A stretch of DNA of 18,490 nt. It comes from an uncultured Gammaproteobacteria bacterium. GTDB taxonomy: Bacteria; Pseudomonadota; Gammaproteobacteria; Rariloculales; Rariloculaceae. Position 1 is the stretch's first letter. Every line of letters begins with the position of its first letter. The position numbers were made by a program, and so were the translations under genes. Shown here piece after piece: positions 1 to 9,061 of the stretch. The notes below the pieces were generated by a model, which searched no databases, was not told the origin of the DNA, and worked only from the letters and a program-made list of their open reading frames with translations. Location of the stretch: assembly GCA_946887385.1 (NCBI GenBank), contig CAMPKU010000062.1, forward strand, positions 1 to 18,490, given 5' to 3'.

Positions 1-62
1 GCATTTCGATCGTGTACGCTCGAACCGCAGCAACGCGCGCGCCTAGCCGTGGAGCCAACACC

Positions 63-1292
63 ATGAGATCTCTCCTATCCCTCGCACTGGCCGGTGCGGC
101 GATTCTTGTGAGCACCGCTGCCGCGGGCGACGAAGTAGTCGCCGGCATGTCGCGCGAGCGGCTCGAGCGGCTCGACGAGCACTTCCACGCGTACGTCGAT
201 GCGGGGGATATCGCGGGCGTCGTCACGTACGTCTCGCGGCATGGCGAGGTCGTCCACCAGGACGCCTACGGGCTGGCCGACATCGGCGCACGCCGTCCCA
301 TGACGGCGGACAGCTACTTCTATATTTACTCGATGACCAAGCCGGTCACGAGTGTGGCGCTGCTCATTCTTTACGAGGAAGGCAAGTTCCAGCTCGGCGA
401 GCCGGTGGCACGCTATCTGCCGGAGTTGGCAAACGCCCGGGTGTTCGACCGCGAGACCGGCCGCGTCGTCGACGCAACGCGTCAGCCCACCATCCAGGAC
501 GTGTTCCGCCACACGGCCGGCTATCTCTACGGCCCGCAGGGCGACACCGACTTCGATCGCGCCTACGCCGCGGCGAATCTCCTCGGCTCCAACCTCGCCG
601 AGTTCTCGCAGAAGCTGGGCCAGTTGCCGCTCGGCTATCAGCCCGGCACGCGGTGGGTGTACTCCGTGTCGCACGACGTGCAGGCGCGACTCGTCGAGGT
701 GCTTTCGGGCCGGCCGTTCGACGCGTTCGTTCGAGAGCGGATCCTCGAGCCGCTCGATATGACCGAGACCGTGTTCGGGCGGCCCGACCGATTGAAAGAT
801 CAATTTGCCACCATCTACACGGAGAACGACGGCGGTGCGCTCGTGCCGAGCGATGCGCTCGATGCGCCCGGCATGGCGACGCGAGTGCTGGGCGGCTTCA
901 GCTTGTCCTCGACCGCGACCGACTACGCCCGCTTCGCGGAGATGCTCGTCAACAACGGCGAGCTCGACGGCGTTCGGATTCTGTCGCGCAAGACCGTCGA
1001 CCTCATGGCTTCGAACCACCTGCCCGACGGTGTCACGCGCGGCGCGGCGGGCGGGGGCACCGCGGGTGGCGAGGGCTACGGTCTCGGTGTTCGCGTGGTC
1101 GTGGACCCGGCGAAGGCCGGCAACCTCACTTCGGCGGGCGTGTTCGGCTGGTCCGGCGCCGCGGGTACGCATTTCTTCGTGGACCGCAAAGAAGGCCTCG
1201 TCGGCGTGTTCATGATTCAGAAGATGGGCGGCGGCGGGCCGCGCATGTCGGCCGAATTCGAGACGCTCGTGTATCAGGCGATCGTGGACTGA
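63..1292 (+). CDS. Exported serine hydrolase, beta-lactamase/family VIII esterase-like
   Basis: A 409-residue protein of the serine beta-lactamase-like superfamily (class C beta-lactamase, DD-peptidase and family VIII esterase fold). The chosen ATG opens a typical signal peptide of about 21 residues ending in STAAAG, so the enzyme is probably periplasmic. The reading frame stays open to an upstream ATG at 12, but that would place a hydrophilic Arg-rich stretch before the signal peptide. Visible motifs are SMTK (nucleophile Ser90, Lys93), Tyr200 in WVYSVSHD (the YxN/YxS position), and GWSGAAGT around Trp363 in place of the KTG motif. The W-x-G form is common in family VIII esterases and related hydrolases, so ester or amide hydrolysis is more likely than true beta-lactamase activity. 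The substrate cannot be read from the sequence. The aqpZ gene follows 11 nt after the stop, so the two are probably cotranscribed. Confidence 0.9.
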   Translation: MRSLLSLALAGAAILVSTAAAGDEVVAGMSRERLERLDEHFHAYVDAGDIAGVVTYVSRHGEVVHQDAYGLADIGARRPMTADSYFYIYSMTKPVTSVALLILYEEGKFQLGEPVARYLPELANARVFDRETGRVVDATRQPTIQDVFRHTAGYLYGPQGDTDFDRAYAAANLLGSNLAEFSQKLGQLPLGYQPGTRWVYSVSHDVQARLVEVLSGRPFDAFVRERILEPLDMTETVFGRPDRLKDQFATIYTENDGGALVPSDALDAPGMATRVLGGFSLSSTATDYARFAEMLVNNGELDGVRILSRKTVDLMASNHLPDGVTRGAAGGGTAGGEGYGLGVRVVVDPAKAGNLTSAGVFGWSGAAGTHFFVDRKEGLVGVFMIQKMGGGGPRMSAEFETLVYQAIVD

Positions 1293-1303
1293 GGTACCGG
1301 AAG

Positions 1304-2017
1304 ATGTTTGCCAAACTGTCAGCGGAAGCTCTCGGGACGTTCTGGCTCGTGCTCGGCGGTTGCGGCAGCGCCGTGCTCGCGGCCGCGTTTCCGGAGGTCG
1401 GTATCGGGCTCGCCGGCGTAGCGCTAGCCTTCGGGCTCACGGTGCTCACGGGCGCGTACGCGCTCGGCCCCATCTCGGGCGCGCACTTCAATCCCGCCGT
1501 GACGGTCGGGTTGTGGGCGGGCGGCCGGTTCCCGGCAGGGCAGGTGCTGCCGTACGTCGTCGCGCAAGTTGTCGGCGGAATCGCGGGCGCGGCGGTTCTC
1601 TACGTGATCGCCAGCGGCCAAGCGGGCTTCACCGTGACGGACGGGTTTGCCGCCAACGGTTATGGGGCGCACTCGCCGGGCGGATACTCGCTCACGGCGA
1701 GCGCCGTAACCGAGCTCGTGATGACGTTCATGTTCTTGATCGTGATCCTCGGCGCAACGCATCGCCGGGCGCCGGTTGGCTTCGCAGGGATAGCGATCGG
1801 GTTTGCGCTCACGCTGATCCACCTCATCAGCATTCCGGTCACGAATACCTCGGTGAATCCGGCGCGGAGCACGGGGCCCGCCTTGTTCGTCGGCGATTGG
1901 GCGCTCGGGCAGCTGTGGCTGTTCTGGCTGGTTCCCATCGTGGGCGCGGCGCTCGCGGGATTCGTGTACAAAGCGGTGCTCGAAGGCGAGCCCGAGCCTC
2001 CGGTGACGGGCCGGTAG
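1304..2017 (+). CDS. aqpZ: Aquaporin Z, water channel
   Basis: A 237-residue six-helix aquaporin of the inner membrane, conducting water across the cytoplasmic membrane. Both NPA boxes are intact: HFNPAVT with Asn63 and SVNPARS with Asn185. The aromatic/arginine filter residues His173, Thr182 and Arg188 correspond, offset by one, to the E. coli AqpZ residues, which points to a water-selective channel rather than a glycerol facilitator. The segments [10 protein letters not shown] and [20 protein letters not shown] are close to E. coli AqpZ. Length is slightly above the usual 231. The frame is open far upstream, but ATG 1304 is the correct start: it begins at the canonical N-terminus and has GAGG at 1291-1294, overlapping the stop of the preceding hydrolase gene, with 9-nt spacing. 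It probably shares a transcript with that gene. Confidence 0.96.
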   Translation: MFAKLSAEALGTFWLVLGGCGSAVLAAAFPEVGIGLAGVALAFGLTVLTGAYALGPISGAHFNPAVTVGLWAGGRFPAGQVLPYVVAQVVGGIAGAAVLYVIASGQAGFTVTDGFAANGYGAHSPGGYSLTASAVTELVMTFMFLIVILGATHRRAPVGFAGIAIGFALTLIHLISIPVTNTSVNPARSTGPALFVGDWALGQLWLFWLVPIVGAALAGFVYKAVLEGEPEPPVTGR

Positions 2018-2024
2018 AGGCGAG

Positions 2025-2041
2025 TCGCCCGCCGTGGGCGA
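2025..2041. terminator. Short hairpin between convergent aqpZ and agcS
   Basis: Perfect inverted repeat TCGCCC, 5-nt loop GCCGT, GGGCGA in the 32-nt gap between the convergent aqpZ and sodium symporter genes. The location fits a bidirectional terminator. There is no T-tract on either side, so intrinsic termination is uncertain. Confidence 0.35.
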
Positions 2042-2049
2042 TCCGCAAT

Positions 2050-3420
2050 TCAACGAAGCGCGGGTGCGCTCCGCACGAGCGTGTCGGCGAGCTGCTCGCG
2101 AGTGAGCCGCACCAGCACGGGCGACAGGGCGAGCAGCGCGATCAAATTAGGCACCGCCATCAACGCGTTCAGCGTGTCGGCCAGTTGCCACGCGAAATCG
2201 AGTTGCGTAACGGCGCCGAAGAACGCTGCGATGCACCACAGCACGCGATACGGAACGATGACCCGCGCGCCGAGCAAATATTGCCAGCAGCGTTCGCCGT
2301 AATACGCCCAGCCGAAAATCGTCGTTACCGCGAATACCGTGACGGCAATTGCCACGAGCTCGCTGCCAAAGCCGGGCAACGCGGATTCGAACGCGAGCTG
2401 CGTGAGCACGGCACCGGTTTCGCCGCTCTGCCAAGCGCCGGACACGATGATCACCAGCGCGGTCATCGTGCAGACGATGATTGTGTCGATGAACGTGCCG
2501 GTCATGCCGATCATGCCGCTTTGCACCGGGCTCGCGGAGCGCCCTGCGGCCTGCGCGATGCCCGCCGTGCCGAGCCCGGCTTCGTTCGAAAAAATACCGC
2601 GCGCAACGCCGTACCGAATGGCCGCCATGATGGCGGCTCCCGTGAAACCGCCTACGGCGGCCGTCGGCGAGAATGCGCTTTGCACGATCATGACGAACGC
2701 GGCCGGAATGTCCGGCGCGTGCATGATGAGCACCGCGGCCGCAGCCGCGATGTAGGCCACGATCATGAAGGGCGCCAGCCGGTTCGCGACCGCGCCGATG
2801 CGCCGAATGCCGCCCAGCGTGACGGCGGCGGTTACGGCGAAGATGCCAACGCCGACGACCGTGGAATCCAGCCCGAACGTGTTGCCGAGCGCGCTCGCCG
2901 TCGTATTCGCCTGCACCATGTTGCCGATGCCGAATCCCGCGAGCCCACCGAAAAGCGCGAATGCTGTACCGAGCCATGCCCAACGCGCACCAAGCCCGTT
3001 CTTGATGGCGTACATGGGCCCGCCCATGGCGCGGCCGCGCTCGTCGAGCTCGCGGTAGTGCACGGCGAGCACCACTTCGGCGTACTTGGTAGCCATGCCG
3101 ACCAGCGCGGTGATCCACATCCAGAACACTGCGCCCGGGCCGCCAAGCGCGATGGCCGTGGCGACGCCCGCGATGTTGCCCACGCCTACCGTGGCGCACA
3201 GGCTGGTCATCAGAGCGGCGAACGGCGTGATGTCGCCGATCGCTTCGCCGCTCGCCCGGCGCCCGGCCCACATCAAGCGGAAGCCGGCGCCGATGTGCCG
3301 GAGCGGCATGAGCCCGAGGCGCAGTTGGAGAAAAAGCCCCGTGCCGAGGATGAGGATCAGCATCGCGGGTCCCCAGACGAAGCTGTTGACCGTCCCCATC
3401 CAATTCGCGAAGTCAGTCAT
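2050..3420 (-). CDS. Sodium:alanine/glycine symporter, AGCS family
   Basis: A 456-residue polytopic inner-membrane protein of the alanine-or-glycine:cation symporter (AGCS) family, importing small neutral amino acids such as alanine or glycine with Na+. The family signature GGPGAVFWMWITALVG is present at residues 93-108, preceded by the conserved GVGNIAGVATAIALG stretch around Asn82. The N-terminus (WGPAMLILILGTGLFLQLRL) and the later segment GIFSNEAGLGTAGIAQAAG are also typical. Length is normal for the family. The ATG at 3420 has only a weak, rather distant GGAG. The gene lies downstream of pilE on the same strand with a 94-nt gap containing a 9-bp palindrome, so it probably has its own promoter. 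The exact substrate cannot be told from the sequence. Confidence 0.95.
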   Translation of the reverse strand: MTDFANWMGTVNSFVWGPAMLILILGTGLFLQLRLGLMPLRHIGAGFRLMWAGRRASGEAIGDITPFAALMTSLCATVGVGNIAGVATAIALGGPGAVFWMWITALVGMATKYAEVVLAVHYRELDERGRAMGGPMYAIKNGLGARWAWLGTAFALFGGLAGFGIGNMVQANTTASALGNTFGLDSTVVGVGIFAVTAAVTLGGIRRIGAVANRLAPFMIVAYIAAAAAVLIMHAPDIPAAFVMIVQSAFSPTAAVGGFTGAAIMAAIRYGVARGIFSNEAGLGTAGIAQAAGRSASPVQSGMIGMTGTFIDTIIVCTMTALVIIVSGAWQSGETGAVLTQLAFESALPGFGSELVAIAVTVFAVTTIFGWAYYGERCWQYLLGARVIVPYRVLWCIAAFFGAVTQLDFAWQLADTLNALMAVPNLIALLALSPVLVRLTREQLADTLVRSAPALR

Positions 3421-3452
3421 CGAGTGAATCGCTCCAGCGCGAAGGTCGCGTC

Positions 3453-3474
3453 AGGTGTGCATAGTTGCACACCT
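3453..3474. promoter_or_regulatory. Perfect 9-bp palindrome between pilE and agcS (operator or terminator)
   Basis: Arms AGGTGTGCA and TGCACACCT are separated by TAGT. The element lies 40 nt after the pilE stop and 32 nt before the agcS start, on the strand of both genes. It could end the pilin transcript, but no T-tract follows on the minus strand. It could equally be an operator for a dimeric regulator of agcS, since its dyad symmetry and its distance from the start codon both fit. The inverted repeat is certain; its role is inference. Confidence 0.5.
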
Positions 3475-3514
3475 TCTGCGCGTGGAGCAGCGGCCCGTTG
3501 CCGAGCGCTGGCGC

Positions 3515-3967
3515 TTACCAGCAATCGGCGGGGGGCAGCGTGCCGGTCGTACCGCGCAGGTTCGTGTTGCTGAGCGTAAGCGCCAGGCACTGAGTGTCGT
3601 CGACCTGGGCTCCCTGCGGCGTTGCGGTGAGCACGAAGGCGCTGGCCGTCGGCACCGACGTTACGACGTACCACTCTTCGGGCGAGGTGATTCCGGCGGC
3701 CAGATCCGCGACGATGGGGCAGTCGCCGCTGTTGTAGATATTGAACCGTGTGTAACAGCGTTCGAGCGCCTGAGCCGCGTTCAACAGCGTCGCCTTACCG
3801 TCGGTGCGTCTCGTTTTCTGCATCTGCGACTGGTAACCCGGGTACGCAATCGAGACGAGTATGCCGATGATCACGATGACCACCATGAGCTCGATCAGCG
3901 TGACACCGCGCATTCCCTGCTTGAAGCGCCGCTCGGCGCTACGATGAATTGCATCCATTGCGTGCAT
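3515..3967 (-). CDS. pilE: Type IV minor pilin PilE
   Basis: A 150-residue type IV prepilin. The class III leader is cleaved by the prepilin peptidase PilD after Gly21 (MRG/VTLIELMVVIVIIG), giving a mature protein with Glu at position 5. After the hydrophobic N-terminal helix comes the PilE-like segment AYPGYQSQMQKTRRTDGKA, then four cysteines (ERCYTRFN, GDC, TQCLAL, ADCW) that may form disulfides including a C-terminal D-loop. Length and sequence fit PilE of the fimT-pilVWXY1E operon, a minor pilin of the priming/tip complex rather than the major pilin. ATG 3967 has a GGAGA ribosome-binding site at good spacing; ATG 3958 lacks one. It is the last gene of the operon, 12 nt after pilY1. Confidence 0.93.
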   Translation of the reverse strand: MHAMDAIHRSAERRFKQGMRGVTLIELMVVIVIIGILVSIAYPGYQSQMQKTRRTDGKATLLNAAQALERCYTRFNIYNSGDCPIVADLAAGITSPEEWYVVTSVPTASAFVLTATPQGAQVDDTQCLALTLSNTNLRGTTGTLPPADCW

Positions 3968-3979
3968 GGCTTGTCTCCG

Positions 3980-6900
3980 CTATCTCAATTGCCGCCAGGA
4001 GCCGCGCAACCGCTCGCCGGAGCCGCTCTCGCCGACGGCCTCCACGCCGCTCGACGTGCCGCTGGCCACCTTGATCTCGTCGCCGTCCGCAGTCGTTATG
4101 ACGGCCGGCGTATCGATGATGTTCTCGCCCGACAGAATGGCGCTCGGTGCGACCGTCACGGTCTCGAGATCGCCGTCGCCATCGATGTCGATCTCCACGG
4201 TCACGAGGTCATCGTTGTCGATGTCGCCATCCTCCGTGATGTCGAGCGGCGGCTGCTCGAGTCGCGAGCCGCCGACGGCCTCGAGCTCCATGAGCCAGCT
4301 GTTGCCGCCGAATTCGCACGGGTTCTGCGACGGGATCAGCGTGGGGAAGATCACGCGGCCGTTGCGCAACAGCGGCAGCGAGACCACGCGCTCGCCTTCG
4401 GCGCCATGCACGGGGCTCACGAGATCGAGGAACCAGCCTCGGTGGGTGGACCAATTCGTCGTGTTCTGGCTTGTGACGCGTACGGCGAAATTGCGGCTGG
4501 AGATCGGGTCTCCGTCTGCGTCTATCGGGTTTCCGGCAGCGTCTACCTCGTCTTCGAAGACGATTGCCTGGCGCGTGAGCACTTCGTCGCGATCCATGAG
4601 ATACGAGATCGGGGTGCCCGCGGACGTCTTGTCCCACAGCCCGTAGAAGCTTTGCACCGGGGGCGTGCCACTGACGATGTTGTCGCCCGTTTCGAAAAAC
4701 TTGCCCGTACCGAAGTAGACCATGAAGCCGCCGTCCGGGTGGCGCCCGATCTCTACCGGAGCCGTGATCGGCTGGGGGTCGCCGGCGTCGTTAGTAGCGG
4801 TGAACATCGGTGATCCGCTGAACGCGACGTTCCACATATCCGGATCGGCGTTGCTCAGGTCGAACTTCCAGAGGTTACCCGCGAGATCGCCCGCGTAGGC
4901 CGCCAAAATCGTGCGAGTGCCGTCGGCGAGCAGCGTGGGCGTCGCAAGACCGTTCGCCACACTGACCCCGGTGTCGATCTTCTTGAGCAGCACGCCGTCC
5001 TCGAGCCTTACGACGAAGAGCATCGCGTGCTCGGTCGTGCTGTTGTAGCCGTTCCCGAACACTGCGGCCCAGGTGCCGTCGGCCATCCGCGCCACCACCG
5101 GTCGCCCGATCGGGTTGCCGAGGTCGGGATCGGTGAATTCCCAGAGGACGTCGCTGTCTGTGAACGCGTGCGGACGCGTGACGTCGAGCGCAAAGACCGT
5201 TTTGCCGCCGGCGCCCGTCGTGCCCACGAGGACGGTCGCCCACTTGTCCGTACCGCGGTTGATGAACGCGTCGCCGATGACGATCTGACCGTCGACAAAG
5301 TAGCGGTGCGCGTAGCTCGGATCCGTGAGCTCATCGAGCTCGGGAATCAACGTGCTCGGGATGTAAGCGAAGTGCTCCACGCCGGAGCTCGCATCGAACC
5401 CGTGTAGCATGCCGTCGTTCGCACCGACGTAGACCATCGGCTCGAGCGGGGCCCCCGTCGACGGGTCTATCTTCGTCCTGCGGAACAGCTGATACGAGGC
5501 CCCTTCCGGCGCGGTGAGGGCCGGCAGCGACTCGTAACCGAAATTCTGGGCGCCGACGAACTGCGGGTCGGAGTTGATGATGTCGCCGAGCGGGGTCGAG
5601 CGGACGCGGAACACGCCGCCCTTACCCTGTTCTTGAGTGGCGTCGCCGCGTAGCCACGCGACGCGGTTGCGGCCGATCGTGCCAAGCGGATCTTGCGTCC
5701 CGTCTGCTCGCTCATTGAGCGCCGCCTGGTGCGTTGTCCCGATATCGTCCCAGAGGAACGGGGCGCCTGCGTTTGCCCCCGGAACCAGGCCGGTGCGCGT
5801 GAAGATGTTGCGGGAGCCGTGTGCGGGCGGCGTGGCTGTCCAAGCCTGCGAGCCGAGCGTGCCGTCCTCCAGCAAACGGTGAGCGACCAAGCTGCCGGTC
5901 CAGTCGTCACTGCGGAACCGCGCCTGGTAGATCAGCGTATTGGTGTCGAGGCGCGTGGTGTTCGTGGCGACCGCCGCAGCCGAAGCCGTGCGGGACCCGA
6001 TCTCGTCGAATGCGTCGCGAAGCTCATCGCCGAGCGTCAATGCGTTCGTGACAAGGAAATAGTTGTCCGGGTCGCCGTCATTGTCGGTGTCCCACTCGCT
6101 CTGCACGTCGGGCCGATCGTTAGCGTTCAAGTCGCTGAAGCCGCCCCACTTGGCTGCGTACCAGAGCGGATCCTTGAGCAGCGTGGCCGTGCCACCCGTG
6201 CCCGGCGTGAACAGGCGCGAGTCGGTCCAGGGCAACGCCCATGGAGCCGCGGGCCGCGCTGAGCAGTAAGGCGAGTTTGCGCAGCCGCCGGAGCTCACGC
6301 CCGCGGGCGTGTCGACGAAGTAGGGAATGTTCGTGGTGTCGTCCTGCACGACGAGGTAAGTGCCGTCGTCCGTCGTGCCGGAGATGGTGTAACCCATGTG
6401 ATGCGTGATGCCGCCGGCCTCGTAGATGCGCTCTACGTCGACCTGCACTTGGCCCCCTACGACCGAGTATCGATAGCGCACAACGGCGTCCATGTCATGG
6501 TCGTTACCGGCCTCGACGTCCTCGAAATTGATCAGGAACGACCCCGACGACAAGTCTGCAGCCATCGCCTCGACATAGAAATCGACGATTTGGTTCGTCG
6601 GCTGAAAACGCCCCGGCGCCGCGTTGATGCTCGAGCCGCCGACGGATTTGGCAAACGGCACGAGCGTGACCGTTCCGCCGCCGACCGGGATTTCGATGCG
6701 AGGGAGCGGCGAAGCCAGTGCCACGGCGAACGTCTGCACTTTCTGGTCGCCCGTCGCAGCATTCAAGTCGTTTTGGTAGCCGTATTTCGCGACGCTCGCA
6801 GCATAGTAGCCGCCTTCCTTCGTCGGCTCCTCGGGAGACAAGCCGCGAACGGTCGCGAAGCTGGTTGCCGTCTTCGGTGACGGTGCTCCGTCGGCTTCCA

Positions 6901-8512
6901 AGCTGTTGTCACCGATGAAGACCTCGAGCGAGCCGCCGATTTCGCTCGCCCAGATCGCGTCCGCCTCGTCTGCTACGTCGAGGCCGCCGAGGTCGTCGGC
7001 GGGCGGCGAGCCCGAGAATGACGTGCCCGGCAACTGATCGGTGTCGTAAGAGTTGTTGATGTCACTGATAACCGTCATGAACGGCTTCGCGCAGGAGAGA
7101 GAGGCCGCGTTGTAGGGGTCGGTCCACGTCGCGTCCCGCGGAAGCCCGAGCGTCGAATCGATCGTCGTGCCGCTGCCGTAATCGAATGCCGCCGTCGGAC
7201 TCGATTCGCCTGCGAAGTAGCGCAGCGCTTCATACATCATTTCGCCAACGGGGTTGCCCCACATGCCGCCGAACTCGGGCTCGTTGAACGGCTGAGTCGC
7301 GACGAGGATGTTGCCGCTGGGCGGGTTCGTAAGGGGTGAGGTCGTGTACGCCACGCCCGCGCCGCGGCCCGCTACGCCGTAGTAGCCGAGCCCGCGGTAA
7401 TTTCGGTAGCCGGCGGCGCGCAACTTACTGAGCGTCGCAATGATGCCGTTGAAGTTCTTGAACGTGCCGTCGGTCGTGATGTTGATCTCGTCGTCGAGTG
7501 CACCGATCTCCTTGCGCAGCACGCCGCCGCTCTTGCTCCGTTGGTAGCTGCCCGTCAGCAAGCCGAAGCTCATCGCGTCGTTCTCGCCGTATTCCTGTAG
7601 CAGGCCGATCGGCTTGTGGTTGCCGTTCGGGTAGCGTCGGCAGTTGGTTTCGAGCATGCCGGCGACGCAAACCTCGACTCGAACCGGCAGGTCGTTGAAG
7701 GCGGTGGTATTCGAAGTAAGCAGAACACCCGAGCCCGCATCGTTCGAGGCGCCCGCGCACCGGCCATCGTTGCCGCCGTCGCGGCCGTAGCACGCACCTG
7801 CCACCGGACTTTCCGTGCTCGCCCAGTTCCACGCGCGATTGTTCGCGCCGGCAACGTTCTGCGCAACGCGCAGCAGCGGCGGGCTCGCCACCGAGTTGTT
7901 CGTCGTCCAGCTCGACGTGTACATCAGCGAGACGTTAGCGAACAAGTGCGTCAGGCCCGAGGTCGGCGCCGAGAGCGGCGTGTAGTCGGCGATGTCGTAG
8001 CCGTTGTCAGCCGCGCTTCGATACTCCTTCACCCAGCTATGCGCGTCGTGCGGGATGTGCGTGCGCTCGAGCACCGTCTGCGCTGCCGTATCGGTGCGGC
8101 GAAAGCCGCCGAAGAGCACCTTGTTCAACGCGTCGATGCGCGCAGTCGTCGCCCAGTTCAGCCAGTCGCCGCTCCATTGGCTGGAGCACGTCTTGTCGGC
8201 CGTGACGCTTTGCGGCACGAATTTCGTGCCGTCGTGCGTATAGCACTTGTGCGAGTCGAAGTAGCCGAAATACTCGATCCCGGGTTTGTAGCCGACGTCG
8301 ATGCCGCCGCCGTCCAAATCGGAACGGTCGTTATAGGCTTCGTAATAGAGCTTGTGATCGCGGCCCATCACGAGCATGTTCAGAGGGCTCACGGCGCCCG
8401 GCAAAAAAAGCGGCACATCCGCAACGTCCAGCGGTGCGGCACCTGCGATGCTCATGAACAGACCGCTCAGGGTGCCGACGGCGACATGCGCAATCTTGCA
8501 TCCATGCTTCAT
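3980..8512 (-). CDS. pilY1: Type IV pilus tip adhesin/assembly factor PilY1
   Basis: A secreted protein of about 1510 residues that, by family knowledge, sits at the pilus tip, mediates adhesion and with the minor pilins primes pilus assembly. ATG 8512 is preferred over the in-frame ATG at 8530 because AGGAAG lies 6 nt before it and it opens directly on a signal peptide ending SIAGA. The N-terminal half contains typical PilY1 segments such as WSGDWLNWATTARIDALNKVL and CAKPFMTVISDINNSYDTD, the latter where the vWA-like core lies in other PilY1 proteins. The C-terminal half carries the PilC/PilY1 beta-propeller starting near Tyr1028 (YVGANDGMLHGFD). Acidic Ca2+-binding-type loops occur at residues 808-816 (DTDNDGDPD), 1424-1434 and 1442-1450 (DIDGDGDLE). 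It is longer than the Pseudomonas aeruginosa protein, which has about 1160 residues. Confidence 0.95.
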   Translation of the reverse strand: MKHGCKIAHVAVGTLSGLFMSIAGAAPLDVADVPLFLPGAVSPLNMLVMGRDHKLYYEAYNDRSDLDGGGIDVGYKPGIEYFGYFDSHKCYTHDGTKFVPQSVTADKTCSSQWSGDWLNWATTARIDALNKVLFGGFRRTDTAAQTVLERTHIPHDAHSWVKEYRSAADNGYDIADYTPLSAPTSGLTHLFANVSLMYTSSWTTNNSVASPPLLRVAQNVAGANNRAWNWASTESPVAGACYGRDGGNDGRCAGASNDAGSGVLLTSNTTAFNDLPVRVEVCVAGMLETNCRRYPNGNHKPIGLLQEYGENDAMSFGLLTGSYQRSKSGGVLRKEIGALDDEINITTDGTFKNFNGIIATLSKLRAAGYRNYRGLGYYGVAGRGAGVAYTTSPLTNPPSGNILVATQPFNEPEFGGMWGNPVGEMMYEALRYFAGESSPTAAFDYGSGTTIDSTLGLPRDATWTDPYNAASLSCAKPFMTVISDINNSYDTDQLPGTSFSGSPPADDLGGLDVADEADAIWASEIGGSLEVFIGDNSLEADGAPSPKTATSFATVRGLSPEEPTKEGGYYAASVAKYGYQNDLNAATGDQKVQTFAVALASPLPRIEIPVGGGTVTLVPFAKSVGGSSINAAPGRFQPTNQIVDFYVEAMAADLSSGSFLINFEDVEAGNDHDMDAVVRYRYSVVGGQVQVDVERIYEAGGITHHMGYTISGTTDDGTYLVVQDDTTNIPYFVDTPAGVSSGGCANSPYCSARPAAPWALPWTDSRLFTPGTGGTATLLKDPLWYAAKWGGFSDLNANDRPDVQSEWDTDNDGDPDNYFLVTNALTLGDELRDAFDEIGSRTASAAAVATNTTRLDTNTLIYQARFRSDDWTGSLVAHRLLEDGTLGSQAWTATPPAHGSRNIFTRTGLVPGANAGAPFLWDDIGTTHQAALNERADGTQDPLGTIGRNRVAWLRGDATQEQGKGGVFRVRSTPLGDIINSDPQFVGAQNFGYESLPALTAPEGASYQLFRRTKIDPSTGAPLEPMVYVGANDGMLHGFDASSGVEHFAYIPSTLIPELDELTDPSYAHRYFVDGQIVIGDAFINRGTDKWATVLVGTTGAGGKTVFALDVTRPHAFTDSDVLWEFTDPDLGNPIGRPVVARMADGTWAAVFGNGYNSTTEHAMLFVVRLEDGVLLKKIDTGVSVANGLATPTLLADGTRTILAAYAGDLAGNLWKFDLSNADPDMWNVAFSGSPMFTATNDAGDPQPITAPVEIGRHPDGGFMVYFGTGKFFETGDNIVSGTPPVQSFYGLWDKTSAGTPISYLMDRDEVLTRQAIVFEDEVDAAGNPIDADGDPISSRNFAVRVTSQNTTNWSTHRGWFLDLVSPVHGAEGERVVSLPLLRNGRVIFPTLIPSQNPCEFGGNSWLMELEAVGGSRLEQPPLDITEDGDIDNDDLVTVEIDIDGDGDLETVTVAPSAILSGENIIDTPAVITTADGDEIKVASGTSSGVEAVGESGSGERLRGSWRQLR

Positions 8513-8542
8513 GGCTAGCTTCCTTTTCATGATTTCGTCGAC

Positions 8543-9061
8543 TCAGCGCCGGTACGTGCTTTGTAGAATGGCGATCGCGTCGGCCGTGCCGCCTTGGCCC
8601 TGTGCCGTAATGCGGTAGAAGCCGATGTCGGGCAACGGCCCGAAGGCCACGCTGCCGCCTACGTCCGGTATCGGCGGCAGCTCTTCGATCACGTACCGCG
8701 GGACGCCCACGACGTCGTCGTCGGCTACGGTGGTGGCCGCTCTGCCGTTCGCGCCCCACCCGTAGGCGCTCCAGAACGACGCCTGACCTGCGTCGTCCTG
8801 CATCGTGAGCAGGCCGTTCGCTCCCGTGAACGGCGGGATCGTCGGTCCGCGCAAAAAGGTTTCGCCCTCGCGCAGCGCACGCTCCGCGGACTGAAACGCG
8901 AGATTGCTGTCGCGCAGATTGCCGGCCATGCGTTCCTGGAGGTTCGTGGTGCGGGCGGCGCTTACGCCGAGCACCGTCATCACCAGCAGCATCACCAGCG
9001 CAACTACGAGTGCTGCGCCGCGCTCGCGCGCGAACATTTTTGTGGTTGTAGAGAGGGTCAT
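8543..9061 (-). CDS. pilX: Type IV minor pilin PilX
   Basis: A 172-residue PilX-type minor pilin. The N-terminus has the PilX pattern RERG/AALVVALVMLLVMTVLG, with cleavage predicted after Gly15, followed by SAARTTNLQERMAGNLRDSN and the QSAERALREGE stretch diagnostic of the PilX N-terminal domain. The usual Glu5 of mature pilins is replaced by a hydrophobic residue, as is common in PilX and its GspK-like relatives. This fits a tip-proximal subunit that initiates pilus polymerisation with PilV, PilW and PilY1. The start ATG overlaps the pilW stop in an ATGA (9058-9061), indicating translational coupling. pilY1 follows after a short gap. There is an in-frame ATG at 9037, but it has no ribosome-binding site. 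Confidence 0.92.
   Translation of the reverse strand: MTLSTTTKMFARERGAALVVALVMLLVMTVLGVSAARTTNLQERMAGNLRDSNLAFQSAERALREGETFLRGPTIPPFTGANGLLTMQDDAGQASFWSAYGWGANGRAATTVADDDVVGVPRYVIEELPPIPDVGGSVAFGPLPDIGFYRITAQGQGGTADAIAILQSTYRR

Noticed and set aside
1360..3573. Plus-strand 737-codon open frame across aqpZ and antisense to the sodium symporter gene
   Set aside because: Its translation is Arg/His/Ala/Gly-rich with no domain, and it overlaps two genes with clear family signatures. It is a GC-bias shadow.
3455..4813. Plus-strand 452-codon open frame antisense to pilE and the pilY1 end
   Set aside because: No domain, Arg/Ala/Val-rich, and opposite to two well-supported pilus genes.
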